A program made the position numbers and the translations under genes. From Parahoeflea halophila (lineage in GTDB: Bacteria > Pseudomonadota > Alphaproteobacteria > Rhizobiales > Rhizobiaceae): a DNA stretch of 64,000 nt. Shown here piece after piece: positions 43,261-51,462 of this stretch. Each line of letters begins with the position of its first letter. Within the stretch, counting starts at the first letter, position 1. The notes below the pieces were generated by a model. It did no database searches. It saw only the letters and a list, made by a program, of their open reading frames with translations, and was not told the origin of the DNA. The stretch lies in the NCBI RefSeq assembly GCF_900220985.1, contig NZ_OCPC01000005.1, positions 248,001 through 312,000 on the forward strand, in the 5' to 3' direction.

Positions 43261-44403
43261 TCAGATAAGGTTTCGCGCGGCGAGGTTCCGCATAAAAGAG
43301 GCAAGACCGAATGTCCATTCCGGGCATTGTGTCGACAGTCGCACCGTGTTGGTCAGGCTGCCAAGCCGAGGTGATGCAATTGTGACGACATCGCCGATCT
43401 TGTGGGTGAAGCCTTCACCCGGCGTGTTCCTGTCCTGCGTCGGAGCGAACAGCGTGCCCAGGAACAGCACCAACCCGTCGGGGTATTGGTGATGGCGGCC
43501 GAGCGTCTGGGCCACCAGATCGGCGGGATCACGGCTGATTTCCTTCATCGAGGAATGCCCCTCGAGGACATAACCGTCTTCGCCGGTCACGGTCAAATCG
43601 AGCTCGGCCTGGCGCACGTCGTCGAGCGTGAAAGTCTTGTCGAACAGGCGGATCATCGGGCCGATGGAACAGCTTGCATTGTTGTCCTTGGCCTTGCCCA
43701 GAAGCAACGCCGAGCGGCCTTCGACATCGCGCAGATTGACATCGTTGCCCAATGATGCGCCGACAATTGTGCCTTTCGAGGACACCGCGAGCACGATCTC
43801 CGGCTCGGGATTGTTCCATTTCGACACCGGGTGCAGGCCGACCTCGGCGCCGGGGCCGACCGACGACAGAACCTGCGCCTTGGTGAACACTTCCGCGTCC
43901 GGACCGATGCCGACTTCGAGATACTGGCTCCACAGCCCTTCAATGAGCAGTGCCGCCTTGACCTGTGCGGCCTGAGGCGAGCCGGCCTTGATGTTGCGCA
44001 GCGAGCCGCCGATGATATCGCCGACCCGGGTGCGGATCTCGAGCGCCTTTTTCGGGTCGCCTGCGGCCTTCTCCTCGATCACCCGCTCGACCATAGATGA
44101 GGCGAAGGTCACGCCGCAAGCCTTGACCGCCTGCAGGTCGCAGGGCGCCAGGAAGTGCGGCCTGCCCCTATCGCCTGCATTGCCGGCAATCTCCGCAAGC
44201 TCGCCGACCACGGTGCCTTCCGCATTGCGGACATAGCCCGCCGGATCCGCCATCTCGCAGATATCACGCACCGTCGGCGCCTGTTTCGAGGTGATGTCGA
44301 AAACCGATCCGTCACGGATGGTGACGACGGACGGTCCCCGGGCTTCCGGCGACCAGATGCGGCCCAGGAAAACACCATCCGCAGGCAGATTGAAATCGGT
44401 CAT
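43261..44403 (-). CDS. FAH-family 2-keto-3-deoxy-pentonate dehydratase (XylX-like)
   Basis: 380 residues, matching the long FAH-family proteins of about 385 residues such as Caulobacter XylX. It has the metal-binding pattern E-I-R-T-R-V-G-D, N-N-P-E-P-E-I-V-L-A-V (paired Glu) and G-A-S-L-G-N-D-V-N-L-R-D, and a C-terminal F-T-H-K-I-G-D-V-V-T-I. XylX dehydrates 2-keto-3-deoxy-xylonate (or -arabinonate) to 2-oxoglutarate semialdehyde, which the next gene oxidises. GGGAGGAGC precedes the ATG, and a striking palindrome lies about 120 bases upstream. Confidence 0.87.
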   Translation of the reverse strand: MTDFNLPADGVFLGRIWSPEARGPSVVTIRDGSVFDITSKQAPTVRDICEMADPAGYVRNAEGTVVGELAEIAGNAGDRGRPHFLAPCDLQAVKACGVTFASSMVERVIEEKAAGDPKKALEIRTRVGDIIGGSLRNIKAGSPQAAQVKAALLIEGLWSQYLEVGIGPDAEVFTKAQVLSSVGPGAEVGLHPVSKWNNPEPEIVLAVSSKGTIVGASLGNDVNLRDVEGRSALLLGKAKDNNASCSIGPMIRLFDKTFTLDDVRQAELDLTVTGEDGYVLEGHSSMKEISRDPADLVAQTLGRHHQYPDGLVLFLGTLFAPTQDRNTPGEGFTHKIGDVVTIASPRLGSLTNTVRLSTQCPEWTFGLASFMRNLAARNLI

Positions 44404-44504
44404 GGAACAGCTCCTCCCAGAAGCATTACGTCGCGGCTCCTGTTTCGATTACAGCGCCACGCATCTAATCGGATGCGCAAATGTCGCTGTAACACTTTGA
44501 AATG

Positions 44505-44553
44505 ATGCATGTACGTTATCGTTCAAATGAATCCATTTGAACGCGACATGCAT
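44505..44553. promoter_or_regulatory. Nested palindromes upstream of the xylX-like operon
   Basis: Inner perfect inverted repeat GTTCAAATG-aatc-CATTTGAAC at 44521-44542, flanked by ATGCATGT (44505-44512) and ACATGCAT (44546-44553), which are also reverse complements. The site is 102-150 bases upstream of the XylX-like start. A 9-bp perfect arm is unlikely by chance in GC-rich DNA and suggests a dimeric repressor or activator. The gap 44404-44667 otherwise contains only GC-rich sequence at the end of the next gene. Confidence 0.55.
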
Positions 44554-44667
44554 TAGATTGGCCTCACCCGCAACCCCGGGAACGCGACAATGACGCCGGA
44601 ACCCGGCGCCACTGACACTGCCGGATCTGCCGCCGCGGCGGCGCCATGCCGCCGATCCCGGCTTAGG

Positions 44668-45507
44668 TCAGGCCCTGCCGACTTTCTGACGCTGCTGACC
44701 CAGGCCCTCGATTCCGAGTTCCATGGTCTCGCCGCCCTTCAAGTAGGTCGGCGGCTTCTGGCCCATGCCGACGCCGGGAGGGGTGCCGGTGGAGATCACG
44801 TCGCCTGGCTGCAGGCTCATGAACTGGCTGACATAATGGACCAGATGCTGGACGCCGAAGACCATGGTGCTGGTGGACCCATCCTGATAGCGGTGGCCAT
44901 CGACTTCAAGCCACATCCTGAGGTCCTGCGGATCGGCAACCTCGTCGCGCGTTACCAGCCAGGGGCCAATCGGTCCGAAGGTGTCGCAGCCCTTGCCCTT
45001 GTCCCAGGTGCCGCAGCGTTCAATCTGGAACTCGCGCTCGGACACGTCATTGATGACGCAGTAGCCGGCGACATGATCGAGCGCGTCCGCCTCGTCGATA
45101 TAGACGCCGCCCTTGCCGATGACGATGCCAAGCTCGACTTCCCAATCGGTCTTGACCGAGTTGCGCGGGATCAAGACCGTGTCGTTGGGGCCGCAGACGG
45201 CACTGGTGGCCTTCATGAAGATCACCGGCTCCTTGGGCACATCGAGGCCACTTTCGGCCGCGTGGTCGGAGTAATTGAGCCCGATACAGATGAACTTTCC
45301 GATCTGGCCGACGCAAGGGCCGATACGGCCGGCTTCGAGCTCCGGCAATGTCGCCGGATCGATTGCGGCGATCTTGCCGAGCGTTTCGGGCAGCAGGGTG
45401 TCTCCGGCAATGTCGCCGACCACGGACGAGAGATCGCGGGCCTTGCCATCGGCATCAAGAATGGCTGGTTTTTCCTGTCCGGGGGCGCCGACGCGAAGCA
45501 GTTTCAT
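44668..45507 (-). CDS. FAH-family hydrolase, probable 2,4-diketo-3-deoxy-L-fuconate hydrolase
   Basis: 279 residues. Metal and active-site motifs: I-G-L-N-Y-S-D-H-A-A-E-S, F-M-K-A-T-S-A-V-C-G-P-N-D, D-W-E-V-E-L-G-I-V-I-G (metal-binding Glu), F-D-P-I-type region C-D-T-F-G-P-I-G-P-W, and S-T-G-T-P-P-G-V-G-M-G. This is the subgroup annotated ureidoglycolate lyase or 2,4-diketo-3-deoxy-L-fuconate hydrolase. Next to fuconate dehydratase and ketodeoxyfuconate dehydrogenase sequences, the latter is favoured; it would yield pyruvate and L-lactate. It begins 30 bases after the broken fucD and appears intact. Confidence 0.87.
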   Translation of the reverse strand: MKLLRVGAPGQEKPAILDADGKARDLSSVVGDIAGDTLLPETLGKIAAIDPATLPELEAGRIGPCVGQIGKFICIGLNYSDHAAESGLDVPKEPVIFMKATSAVCGPNDTVLIPRNSVKTDWEVELGIVIGKGGVYIDEADALDHVAGYCVINDVSEREFQIERCGTWDKGKGCDTFGPIGPWLVTRDEVADPQDLRMWLEVDGHRYQDGSTSTMVFGVQHLVHYVSQFMSLQPGDVISTGTPPGVGMGQKPPTYLKGGETMELGIEGLGQQRQKVGRA

Positions 45508-45537
45508 GATTGTATTCCTTGTCTCTGGTTTGGCCGG

Positions 45538-46170
45538 TCAGGCGACCGCAGTCTGTGACGGCGTGAAAGCATTCCGGTCTATGGAAGAGGGTTTCATCTC
45601 GATCGAGAAACCGGGGGATGCAGGCGGCATATGGGCCGCATTGCGAATTATGCAGGGTTCGACAAAGTGCTCATGCAGATGATCGACATACTCGATCACC
45701 CGCCCCTCCATTGTGCCGGATATGGCGACAAAATCAATCATCGAGAGGTGCTGCACATATTCGCACAGACCGACACCGCCGGTACGCGGCCAGACCGGCA
45801 ATTGATACTTCGCCGCCATCAGAAGAACGGCCGGCACCTCGTTGAGCCCACCCAGGCGGCAGGTGTCGATCTGCACCACGTCGATGGCACCGCCCATGAT
45901 CATCTGCTCGAAGATGATGCGGTACTGGCACATTTCGCCGGTCGCCACCTTGACCGGCGCGATCGCCTCGCAGATCGCCTTGGGGCCGGCGATATCATCG
46001 GGGCTGGTCGGTTCCTCGATGAAGAAGGGCTTGGCGAAGGCGAGCTGTTTCATCCAGTCGATGGCCTTGCCCACCTCCCAGACCTGGTTGGCGTCGATCA
46101 TCAGGAAACGGTCGGGCCCCAGCTCCTCGGGCGCGATCCGCAGACGGCGGATGTCGTCCTGTCTGGCGTG
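45538..46170 (-). pseudogene. fucD: L-fuconate dehydratase, 5' half deleted
   Basis: About 210 codons with clear similarity to the C-terminal half of L-fuconate dehydratase (about 430 residues). Present: D-D-I-R-R-L-R-I-A, M-I-D-A-N-Q-V-W-E-V (metal Asp), F-I-E-E-P-T-S-P-D-D (metal Glu), V-A-T-G-E-M and V-G-L-C-E-Y-V-Q-H-L. The similarity starts abruptly at 46170, directly after the SDR stop codon. Roughly the first 225 residues are missing, including the Lys-x-Lys segment that supplies the catalytic base. The remnant is in frame with the SDR stop (TGA 46171-46173). An ATG at 46101 could start a 187-residue product, but it could not be an active dehydratase. Confidence 0.88.
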
Positions 46171-46905
46171 TCAGATGGTCCAGCCGCCATCAATGGCGTA
46201 GGCCTGACCCGAGGTGTAGGTGGCGTTGGCCAGGTAGACGGCGAGATCGGCGATCTCTTCAGGCGTTCCGAGCCGGCCCATCGGCTGGCGCGCTATGAAG
46301 GCAGCACGGGCCGCCTCATAGTCGCCCTGGGCGCGCATGCGCTCCTGCAGCGACGGGCTTTCGACCGTGCCCGGACAGATGGCGTTGCAGCGGATGCCCT
46401 GGCCGACATAATCGGCGGCGACCGACTTGGTCAGGCCGATGACGGCCGCCTTGGTGGTGGAATAGGCGAAGCGGTTGGGCACCCCCTTCATCGAACTTGC
46501 CACCGAGGACATGTTGATGATCGCCCCACCACCGCGCTCGATCATCGCCGGCAGTACCGCGCGTATGGTGCGGATCATCGAGCGGACATTGAGATCCATG
46601 GCGAAGTCGAAATCCGCGTCGGACATCTCGAGAATGGAACCCGAATGAACGAAGCCTGCGCCGTTGAACAGCACGTCGACAGGGCCGGTGGCGGCAACCG
46701 CGTCGTTGATATCGGCATTGTCGAGCACGTCGAGCCGGCGGGTTTCAATGTCTAGCTTGCCATCCAGTTCCGAGAGCGTGGTTTCATTGATGTCGGTGGC
46801 GGTGACCCGGGCGCCCGCTGCTGCAAAAGCCAGTGCCGTTGCGCGGCCGATGCCCTGGCCGGCAGCAGTTACGAGTACACTCTTGTCCTTGACCCAGTCT
46901 GCCAT
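46171..46905 (-). CDS. SDR oxidoreductase, probable 2-keto-3-deoxy-L-fuconate dehydrogenase
   Basis: 244 residues, GGAGACAAC before the ATG. SDR motifs: [28 protein letters not shown] and a C-terminal [12 protein letters not shown]. The sequence matches the 2-keto-3-deoxy-L-fuconate 4-dehydrogenase group (DHRS6-like). It oxidises the FucD product to 2,4-diketo-3-deoxy-L-fuconate, the substrate of the FAH hydrolase two genes on. The gene itself is intact but runs directly into the fucD remnant with no intergenic space, so the deletion end lies exactly after its stop codon. Confidence 0.9.
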   Translation of the reverse strand: MADWVKDKSVLVTAAGQGIGRATALAFAAAGARVTATDINETTLSELDGKLDIETRRLDVLDNADINDAVAATGPVDVLFNGAGFVHSGSILEMSDADFDFAMDLNVRSMIRTIRAVLPAMIERGGGAIINMSSVASSMKGVPNRFAYSTTKAAVIGLTKSVAADYVGQGIRCNAICPGTVESPSLQERMRAQGDYEAARAAFIARQPMGRLGTPEEIADLAVYLANATYTSGQAYAIDGGWTI

Positions 46906-46926
46906 GTTGTCTCCGTTGGTTGCCGC

Positions 46927-47351
46927 TCAGGCGGTTTTGCGTTCAACGATGTAAATGTGATCGGCGACCAGCACCACTTCGCCCTTCTGGTTGATGACCT
47001 CTGTGCGCTCGAACACCCTGCCCGTGTCGGCGCGTTTGGGGTCATCCTGCTTCTCCGCGATGGTGGTGCGGGTGTGGATGGTGTCGCCGATGAACACCGG
47101 CCGGACAAAGCGCAAACGGCCGGGTTGATGGTGCTTGCCGTCAGGCCGACGCCAATCGAGCACACCATTATGCCGTGAGCGATGCGCTGGCCGAAAGCTT
47201 GCGTTTTCATGAACGCGGCGTCCATGTGATGGGGGAAGAAATCACCCGTGTAGCCGGCATGGACGACAAAATCGGTCTCGGTGATGGTGCGGCCGTAGGT
47301 CACCCGCTGGCTGCCGATCTCATAGTCTTCGAAGTAGGTGGTCTGTTCCAT
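46927..47351 (-). pseudogene. MaoC-like dehydratase, frameshifted
   Basis: The first frame (from 47351) encodes [21 protein letters not shown], spaced, then H-M-D-A-A-F-M-K and [14 protein letters not shown], the hot-dog core of MaoC dehydratases. At about 47122-47124 similarity jumps to another frame, which continues [14 protein letters not shown] to [11 protein letters not shown] single missing base in a short C run (G run on the plus strand) would explain it. Joined, the protein would be about 142 residues, the family's normal size. It starts 2 bases after the Gfo/Idh gene. A sequencing error is the main alternative. Confidence 0.85.
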
Positions 47352-47353
47352 GC

Positions 47354-48421
47354 TCAGGGTCTTTCCTGCGGCGGGGTCGCGGGAGAAGCAGACGACTGGT
47401 AGGCCGCCTCGACCAGAGCCATCGTGTTCCAGGCGTCCTCGACGGAACTGACGAGTTCCTCATCCTCACCGGCGGCAAAGCGCTGCAGGTTGGCCATTCG
47501 CCCGACGAAGGCATCCGGGAACCAGGCGCCCTGCAGCGGAACGCCGACCCATTCGTCACCGCCCTTGGGCCGGATTTCGAGAATGTCGGGTTCGCCGCGC
47601 GGATAATCGAGATTGACGCCCAGTTGCAGATAGGCGGCGCCCTCGGTACCGCAGATGCGAAATTCGCAGGCCTGATGCTTGCGGCCGAAATCATGGTCGT
47701 GATTGACCGACAGCGCACAACGCACGGTCTCGCCGTAGTCGAGGATGGCGCTGGTTCGGGTCTGGGCAACCTCGTGATTGGGATGTCCGACCGACTTGGC
47801 GTGCACGCCCTGCGGGTCTCCGAGCAACTCACGGATCAGGTCGAGATAATGGATCGAATGCATGGCAATCTCGATGCGCGGCAGGCCCTCGAGAAAAGGC
47901 CGCAATTGCCACGGAGTGGCCAGCGCGAGCCAGGCGTCGAAATCAACCACCTCACCGAGCCAGCCCCTGGCTATCGCGTCCTTCAGCGCCAGCATCATCG
48001 GGGCGAAGCGGAGCTGAAAGTTGACCGCGGCCTTGAAATTCTTTTCGCGGCAGATCTCCAGGATTTCGGTCGCGGCCTCGAGATCGCTGCCCATCGGTTT
48101 CTGGATCAGCACCGCCGCGCCCTCGGGCAAGAGCCGGAGCACTGCGGCATGGGTGTTGGGCGGTGTTGCCAGATCGAAAACCGCGTTCTCTACCGCTGCT
48201 GCTTCTTCCGCCGAGGCATAGGCCGTCACGCCCCATTCCGCAGCCAGTTTTTCCGCCTTCTCGCGGTCCGGGTCGAACAGGCCGGCAATCGGGAAATCCG
48301 CCTTCCGGTAGGCCGGGTAATGCGCATCCCCGACAATCGAACCGGCTCCGAAAGTAACGATCGGGCGCGGTTCGGAGGGCACGGGCCAGGATTGCTCCAG
48401 GCTGGCGGGGTCGAAACTCAT
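47354..48421 (-). CDS. Gfo/Idh/MocA-family oxidoreductase
   Basis: 355 residues from the ATG at 48421. N-terminal Rossmann domain with [19 protein letters not shown] and V-L-I-Q-K-P-M-G (the active-site Lys, with Gln in place of the usual Glu of E-K-P). The C-terminal alpha/beta domain includes [10 protein letters not shown]. Members oxidise or reduce sugars with NAD(P). In this L-fucose-type cluster it may be a sugar dehydrogenase. It is upstream of and coupled to the frameshifted maoC. It looks intact. Confidence 0.85.
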   Translation of the reverse strand: MSFDPASLEQSWPVPSEPRPIVTFGAGSIVGDAHYPAYRKADFPIAGLFDPDREKAEKLAAEWGVTAYASAEEAAAVENAVFDLATPPNTHAAVLRLLPEGAAVLIQKPMGSDLEAATEILEICREKNFKAAVNFQLRFAPMMLALKDAIARGWLGEVVDFDAWLALATPWQLRPFLEGLPRIEIAMHSIHYLDLIRELLGDPQGVHAKSVGHPNHEVAQTRTSAILDYGETVRCALSVNHDHDFGRKHQACEFRICGTEGAAYLQLGVNLDYPRGEPDILEIRPKGGDEWVGVPLQGAWFPDAFVGRMANLQRFAAGEDEELVSSVEDAWNTMALVEAAYQSSASPATPPQERP

Positions 48422-48508
48422 GGCGCCGGATCCTCTGTTGGTCTGCAGTTCAACCGCCCCCTCACCAACTTCGGCCATGGGCTCGCACTGCTTGCCCGGC
48501 CTTCGTAT

Positions 48509-48575
48509 CCTCTCCCACGAGGGGAGAGGTAGTCGGAAGGACGATCCCGCTGCCCCATCCCTCCCCTCGCGGGAG
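48509..48575. repeat. Two GC-rich hairpins of a rhizobial-type intergenic palindromic element
   Basis: CCTCTCCC-acga-GGGGAGAGG at about 48509-48529 is followed by CTCCC-ctcgc-GGGAG at 48561-48575, set in a region with GCTTGC/GCAAGC outer repeats. This style of paired CTCTCCC/GGGAGAG hairpin is widespread as an intergenic repeat in rhizobia-like genomes. The gap 48422-48655 holds no gene. Copy number elsewhere cannot be judged from one window. Confidence 0.5.
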
Positions 48576-48655
48576 AGAACAGCAAGCCCGCATGAGACGC
48601 AGACGTATACCTGGGCGCGCTTGGCGAGGGCGCAAGCGTTGTGGTCGGCACCCCC

Positions 48656-48913
48656 TCACTCAAGATGAAACACCTCCTCCATCATCGCCCACCATTCGCC
48701 GTTCTTGCGGGTCTCGAGTGCTGTCTGGCAGGGCATGCAGATGTTCCACCATTACTGCGTCCTCGGGTCGGCTGCCATCTTCGCTGCATCGGCCTCAAAG
48801 TCGCTGCCATGATATTCCCAATAGCCGAGCAGCAGTTTCTCGGGCTCCTTCAGGAAGATCGACTGGTTGCGGATGTTGCTTCGGGAACTCATGTCGAGGA
48901 TCTCCGGTGGACC
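48656..48913 (-). pseudogene. L-fucose/L-rhamnose mutarotase family, in-frame stop and lost N-terminus
   Basis: Reading from about 48913: P-P-E-I-L-D-M, I-R-N-Q-S-I-F-L-K-E-P-E, L-L-G-Y-W-E-Y-H-G-S-D-F-E-A-D, A-A-D-P-R-T-Q, then a TAA at 48752-48754. The same frame resumes with W-W-N-I-C-M-P-C-Q-T-A-L-E-T-R-K, then G-E-W-W-A-M-M-E-E-V-F-H-L-E and a proper TGA at 48656-48658. This is the mutarotase family of about 105-115 residues that goes with L-fucose oxidation genes. The nonsense codon falls inside a conserved block, and the first 25 or so residues, normally including the H-x-x-V-W-P-E motif, are not recognisable. Two independent lesions make a sequencing error unlikely. Confidence 0.85.
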
Positions 48914-49125
48914 ATCAATAGGACAACACCGCCCGATGCACCGGTCAATAGCTTGTCCATGAGCCTCCTCCCGAAACATTTCAACTTCTGGGACTCCCCC
49001 TTCGAACCCTTACCGATGAGTGGATCATTCACACACGAACACCATCTTCACCGATGGTCAAGGCACTGCCTCTTTGTTGTTTGCAGTATCTGCGTATATG
49101 AATTTTCAAGTTCATGGAGAAACAG

Positions 49126-49908
49126 ATGGACCCTGACGAAGACCGGTACCGCGCGCCCGCGCTGGACAAGGGGCTCGACATCCTCGAGCTTCTTGCGGAG
49201 ATCGATGGCGGGCTGACACAGGCGGAGATTGCCAAGCGGCTGGGACGGAGTCCGAACGAATTCTACCGCATGCTCGACCGGCTGGTGCGGCGCGGATATG
49301 TGACGCGGCTGGAAGGTGACCGGTACTCCCTCACCCTCAAGCTGTTCGGCCTGGCGCAGTTGCATCTCCCGGTTCGGCGCCTGGTCTCCTATGCCACACC
49401 TTTCATGCGTGAACTGGCGGAACAAACCCGGCAGGCCAACCAGCTTGCCGTCTTCGACCGCGGCTCGGTTGTCGTGGTAGCGCAGCACGAGGCCCCTGGA
49501 TACTGGGGCATTTCAATCCGTGTGGGATCACATATCGGCCTGTATGACACCGGTTCTGGTCATGTGCTGCTTGCCTTCCGTTCGCAAGAAGAGCGCCTGA
49601 TGATGATCGACGAGTATTCTGCCAGCGGCGAGGAGACAAAGATTGAGGCCGAGTTCTTCGAACGTCTCGACCAGATCCGCGAGCGGGGCTACGAAGCCAT
49701 GCCGAGCGCCCAGACCGCCGGCGTGTTCAATCTCTCGGCCCCGGTGCTGGGGCCGGATGGCCGGGCAATCGCGGCGCTCACGATACCCTACATTATCCTC
49801 GTCAACGCATCGCATGCGCCTGACATGGCGCAAACCGAGAGAATGCTGACGAGAACCTCGCGGCAATTGTCGAAGCTTGCGGGCGCCGATTTCGAGCTGC
49901 CGAAGTAA
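49126..49908 (+). CDS. IclR-family transcriptional regulator of the L-fucose-type cluster
   Basis: 260 residues from the ATG at 49126 (GGAG six bases upstream; the ATG at 49114 overlaps that site). Winged helix L-D-K-G-L-D-I-L-E-L-L-A-E and L-G-R-S-P-N-E-F-Y-R-M-L-D-R-L, then an IclR effector domain with G-I-S-I-R-V-G-S-H-I-G-L and G-S-G-H-V-L-L-A-F. Just before the gene, ATGAA and TTCAT at 49098-49115 form a small inverted repeat that could be its operator. It lies between the broken mutarotase and the lactonase, so the cluster is its probable target. Confidence 0.88.
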   Translation: MDPDEDRYRAPALDKGLDILELLAEIDGGLTQAEIAKRLGRSPNEFYRMLDRLVRRGYVTRLEGDRYSLTLKLFGLAQLHLPVRRLVSYATPFMRELAEQTRQANQLAVFDRGSVVVVAQHEAPGYWGISIRVGSHIGLYDTGSGHVLLAFRSQEERLMMIDEYSASGEETKIEAEFFERLDQIRERGYEAMPSAQTAGVFNLSAPVLGPDGRAIAALTIPYIILVNASHAPDMAQTERMLTRTSRQLSKLAGADFELPK

Positions 49909-49989
49909 TTTCTTATTTGAGTAGTCTATTTCCCTGTAGGAGTATCGGGTCGGGCGTGGTTTGGGAAGGTCAGCCCGTGAGGAGGACGT

Positions 49990-50826
49990 ATGATCATCGA
50001 TACCCATTTGCACGTCATCGATCCAGTGGCGCTGGATTACCCATGGCTTGCGGGTGTACCGGCGCTCAACCAGGCTTGGCCCTACGCGACTTACGAGCTG
50101 GAAGCGCGTCGTTCCGGAATTTCGCAGTCGCTGCACATGGAAGTCGATGTCGCAGCGGAACAGATCGAGGACGAGTGCAATTACGTCAAAACGCTTGCCG
50201 AGCGACCAGACAGCCTGATCTCGGGCGCCATTGCCTCTTGCCGACCGGAAGAGCCCGGGTTTGCGGCCTATCTCGAACGCCAGAGGCAAGACAGCTTCAT
50301 TAAGGGCTTTCGGCGAGTCCTGCATGTGGTGCCGGACGAGCTGTCCGAACAGCCACTGTTTCGGGAAAACATCAAGCGGATGTCAGGCTCCGGCCTGACC
50401 TTCGATCTCTGCGTCCTGCCGCATCAGCTGCCGCAGGCGATGGCGCTTGCGGATCTTGCCCCCGATGTGACCTTCATCCTGGATCACTGCGGGGTTCCCG
50501 ACATCAAGGGCGAAGCGCGGCAGCCTTGGCATGACAACGTCGCCGGGCTTGCCAAACGCCCAAATGTGATGGCCAAGATTTCCGGTGTCGTCGCCTATGC
50601 CGATCCGGAAAGCTGGATTGCCGAAACCTTGCGGCCATGGGTCGAGCACACGATTTCCAGCTTCGGCTGGGACCGGGTGGTCTGGGGCAGCGACTGGCCT
50701 GTCTGCACGCTCGGTGGCGGGCTCATGCCCTGGGTCGCGGCCACCCATGCTCTGCTCGAAGGCGTCAGCCCTGAGGAAAAGGCCAAGCTTCTGTCGGGCA
50801 ATGCCCGGCGTATCTGGGATCTTTGA
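49990..50826 (+). CDS. Amidohydrolase-family sugar lactonase (L-fucono-1,5-lactonase-like)
   Basis: 278 residues, GAGGACGT before the ATG. COG3618 amidohydrolase pattern: I-I-D-T-H-L-H-V-I-D metal His pair at the N-terminus, H-M-E-V-D-V, F-I-L-D-H-C-G-V-P-D and V-V-W-G-S-D-W-P-V with the catalytic Asp. This subgroup hydrolyses L-fuconolactone, L-rhamnonolactone or related sugar lactones. It would supply fuconate to FucD. The gene is intact and follows the IclR gene by 81 bases. Confidence 0.88.
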   Translation: MIIDTHLHVIDPVALDYPWLAGVPALNQAWPYATYELEARRSGISQSLHMEVDVAAEQIEDECNYVKTLAERPDSLISGAIASCRPEEPGFAAYLERQRQDSFIKGFRRVLHVVPDELSEQPLFRENIKRMSGSGLTFDLCVLPHQLPQAMALADLAPDVTFILDHCGVPDIKGEARQPWHDNVAGLAKRPNVMAKISGVVAYADPESWIAETLRPWVEHTISSFGWDRVVWGSDWPVCTLGGGLMPWVAATHALLEGVSPEEKAKLLSGNARRIWDL

Positions 50827-50832
50827 GGCTAT

Positions 50833-51462
50833 CGCCGAAAGCTTGAACTCGACCCTGATCGCGGCTGTATGTTCACCAACGCGCGGCGCTGCGCGGGTGG
50901 TCTTTGGCCGCGCAGCGCCGCGGATCGGCGAGCGGGTGGTCAGGATCGAGACGCCGTCGTCGCGCTCGACCCGCTGCAGCATGTCGAGCACCTCGAAACC
51001 CTGGCTTTCTTTCAGGGCCTCCCAGTCGAGTACCCGTACGCACCAGATGTCGGCAGACTCGAGGATTGCCAGCCACTCATCGACCGTTCGTGCCCTGATC
51101 CTGCCGGTAATCAGACGCTTGATCTCGTCCCGGGCGCTGAACCAGGATTCCGGGTCGTCGCCATAGGGCGCCAGTTCTTCCAGTTGCAGCAGCTGCTGCA
51201 GCCGCGGGATCGGCCTCGTTCTTGAGATCGATGGCGAGGCTTTCCTTGCCGGGGTTGATGGCGTCAAAGATGGTCGAGTCGCCGCCGATCTCGGTGTCGC
51301 TGAGATAGAGGGTGCGGGTGAGATCCCCGGCTCCCGGACGCTCGACCTCGATCACCCGGGCGCCGAGATCCTGCAGCCGAGGGTTGCGTAGGGACCGGAA
51401 AGAAACTGGCTCATATCGAGGACGACAAGGCCGGCGAGTGGCAGATCGGTGTTGACTGCCAT
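50833..51462 (-). pseudogene. CaiB/BaiF-type CoA-transferase, frameshift plus internal deletion
   Basis: Three pieces of one gene remain. From the ATG at 51462: [17 protein letters not shown], then a frame change near 51378-51382. Second: [19 protein letters not shown] and [15 protein letters not shown], ending near 51210. Third: [15 protein letters not shown] to V-S-I-L-T-T-R-S-P-I-R and A-P-R-V-G-E-H-T-A-A-I-R. An intact family member has about 390-400 residues, so some 180 middle residues with the catalytic Asp are gone. The C-terminal stop is also missing at the lactonase end. Clearly non-functional. Confidence 0.87.
50882..50922. repeat. Perfect 14-bp inverted repeat after the lactonase gene
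   Basis: Arms CGCGGCGCTGCGCG (50882-50895) and CGCGCAGCGCCGCG (50909-50922) with a 13-base loop. It lies inside the decayed caiB 3' part, 56 bases past the lactonase stop codon, and could end the lactonase transcript although no T-run follows. Confidence 0.6.

Noticed and set aside
45538-46101. A short intact dehydratase starting at the ATG 46101
   Set aside because: It would be less than half the family length and lacks the catalytic Lys segment; coding similarity also extends upstream of that ATG.
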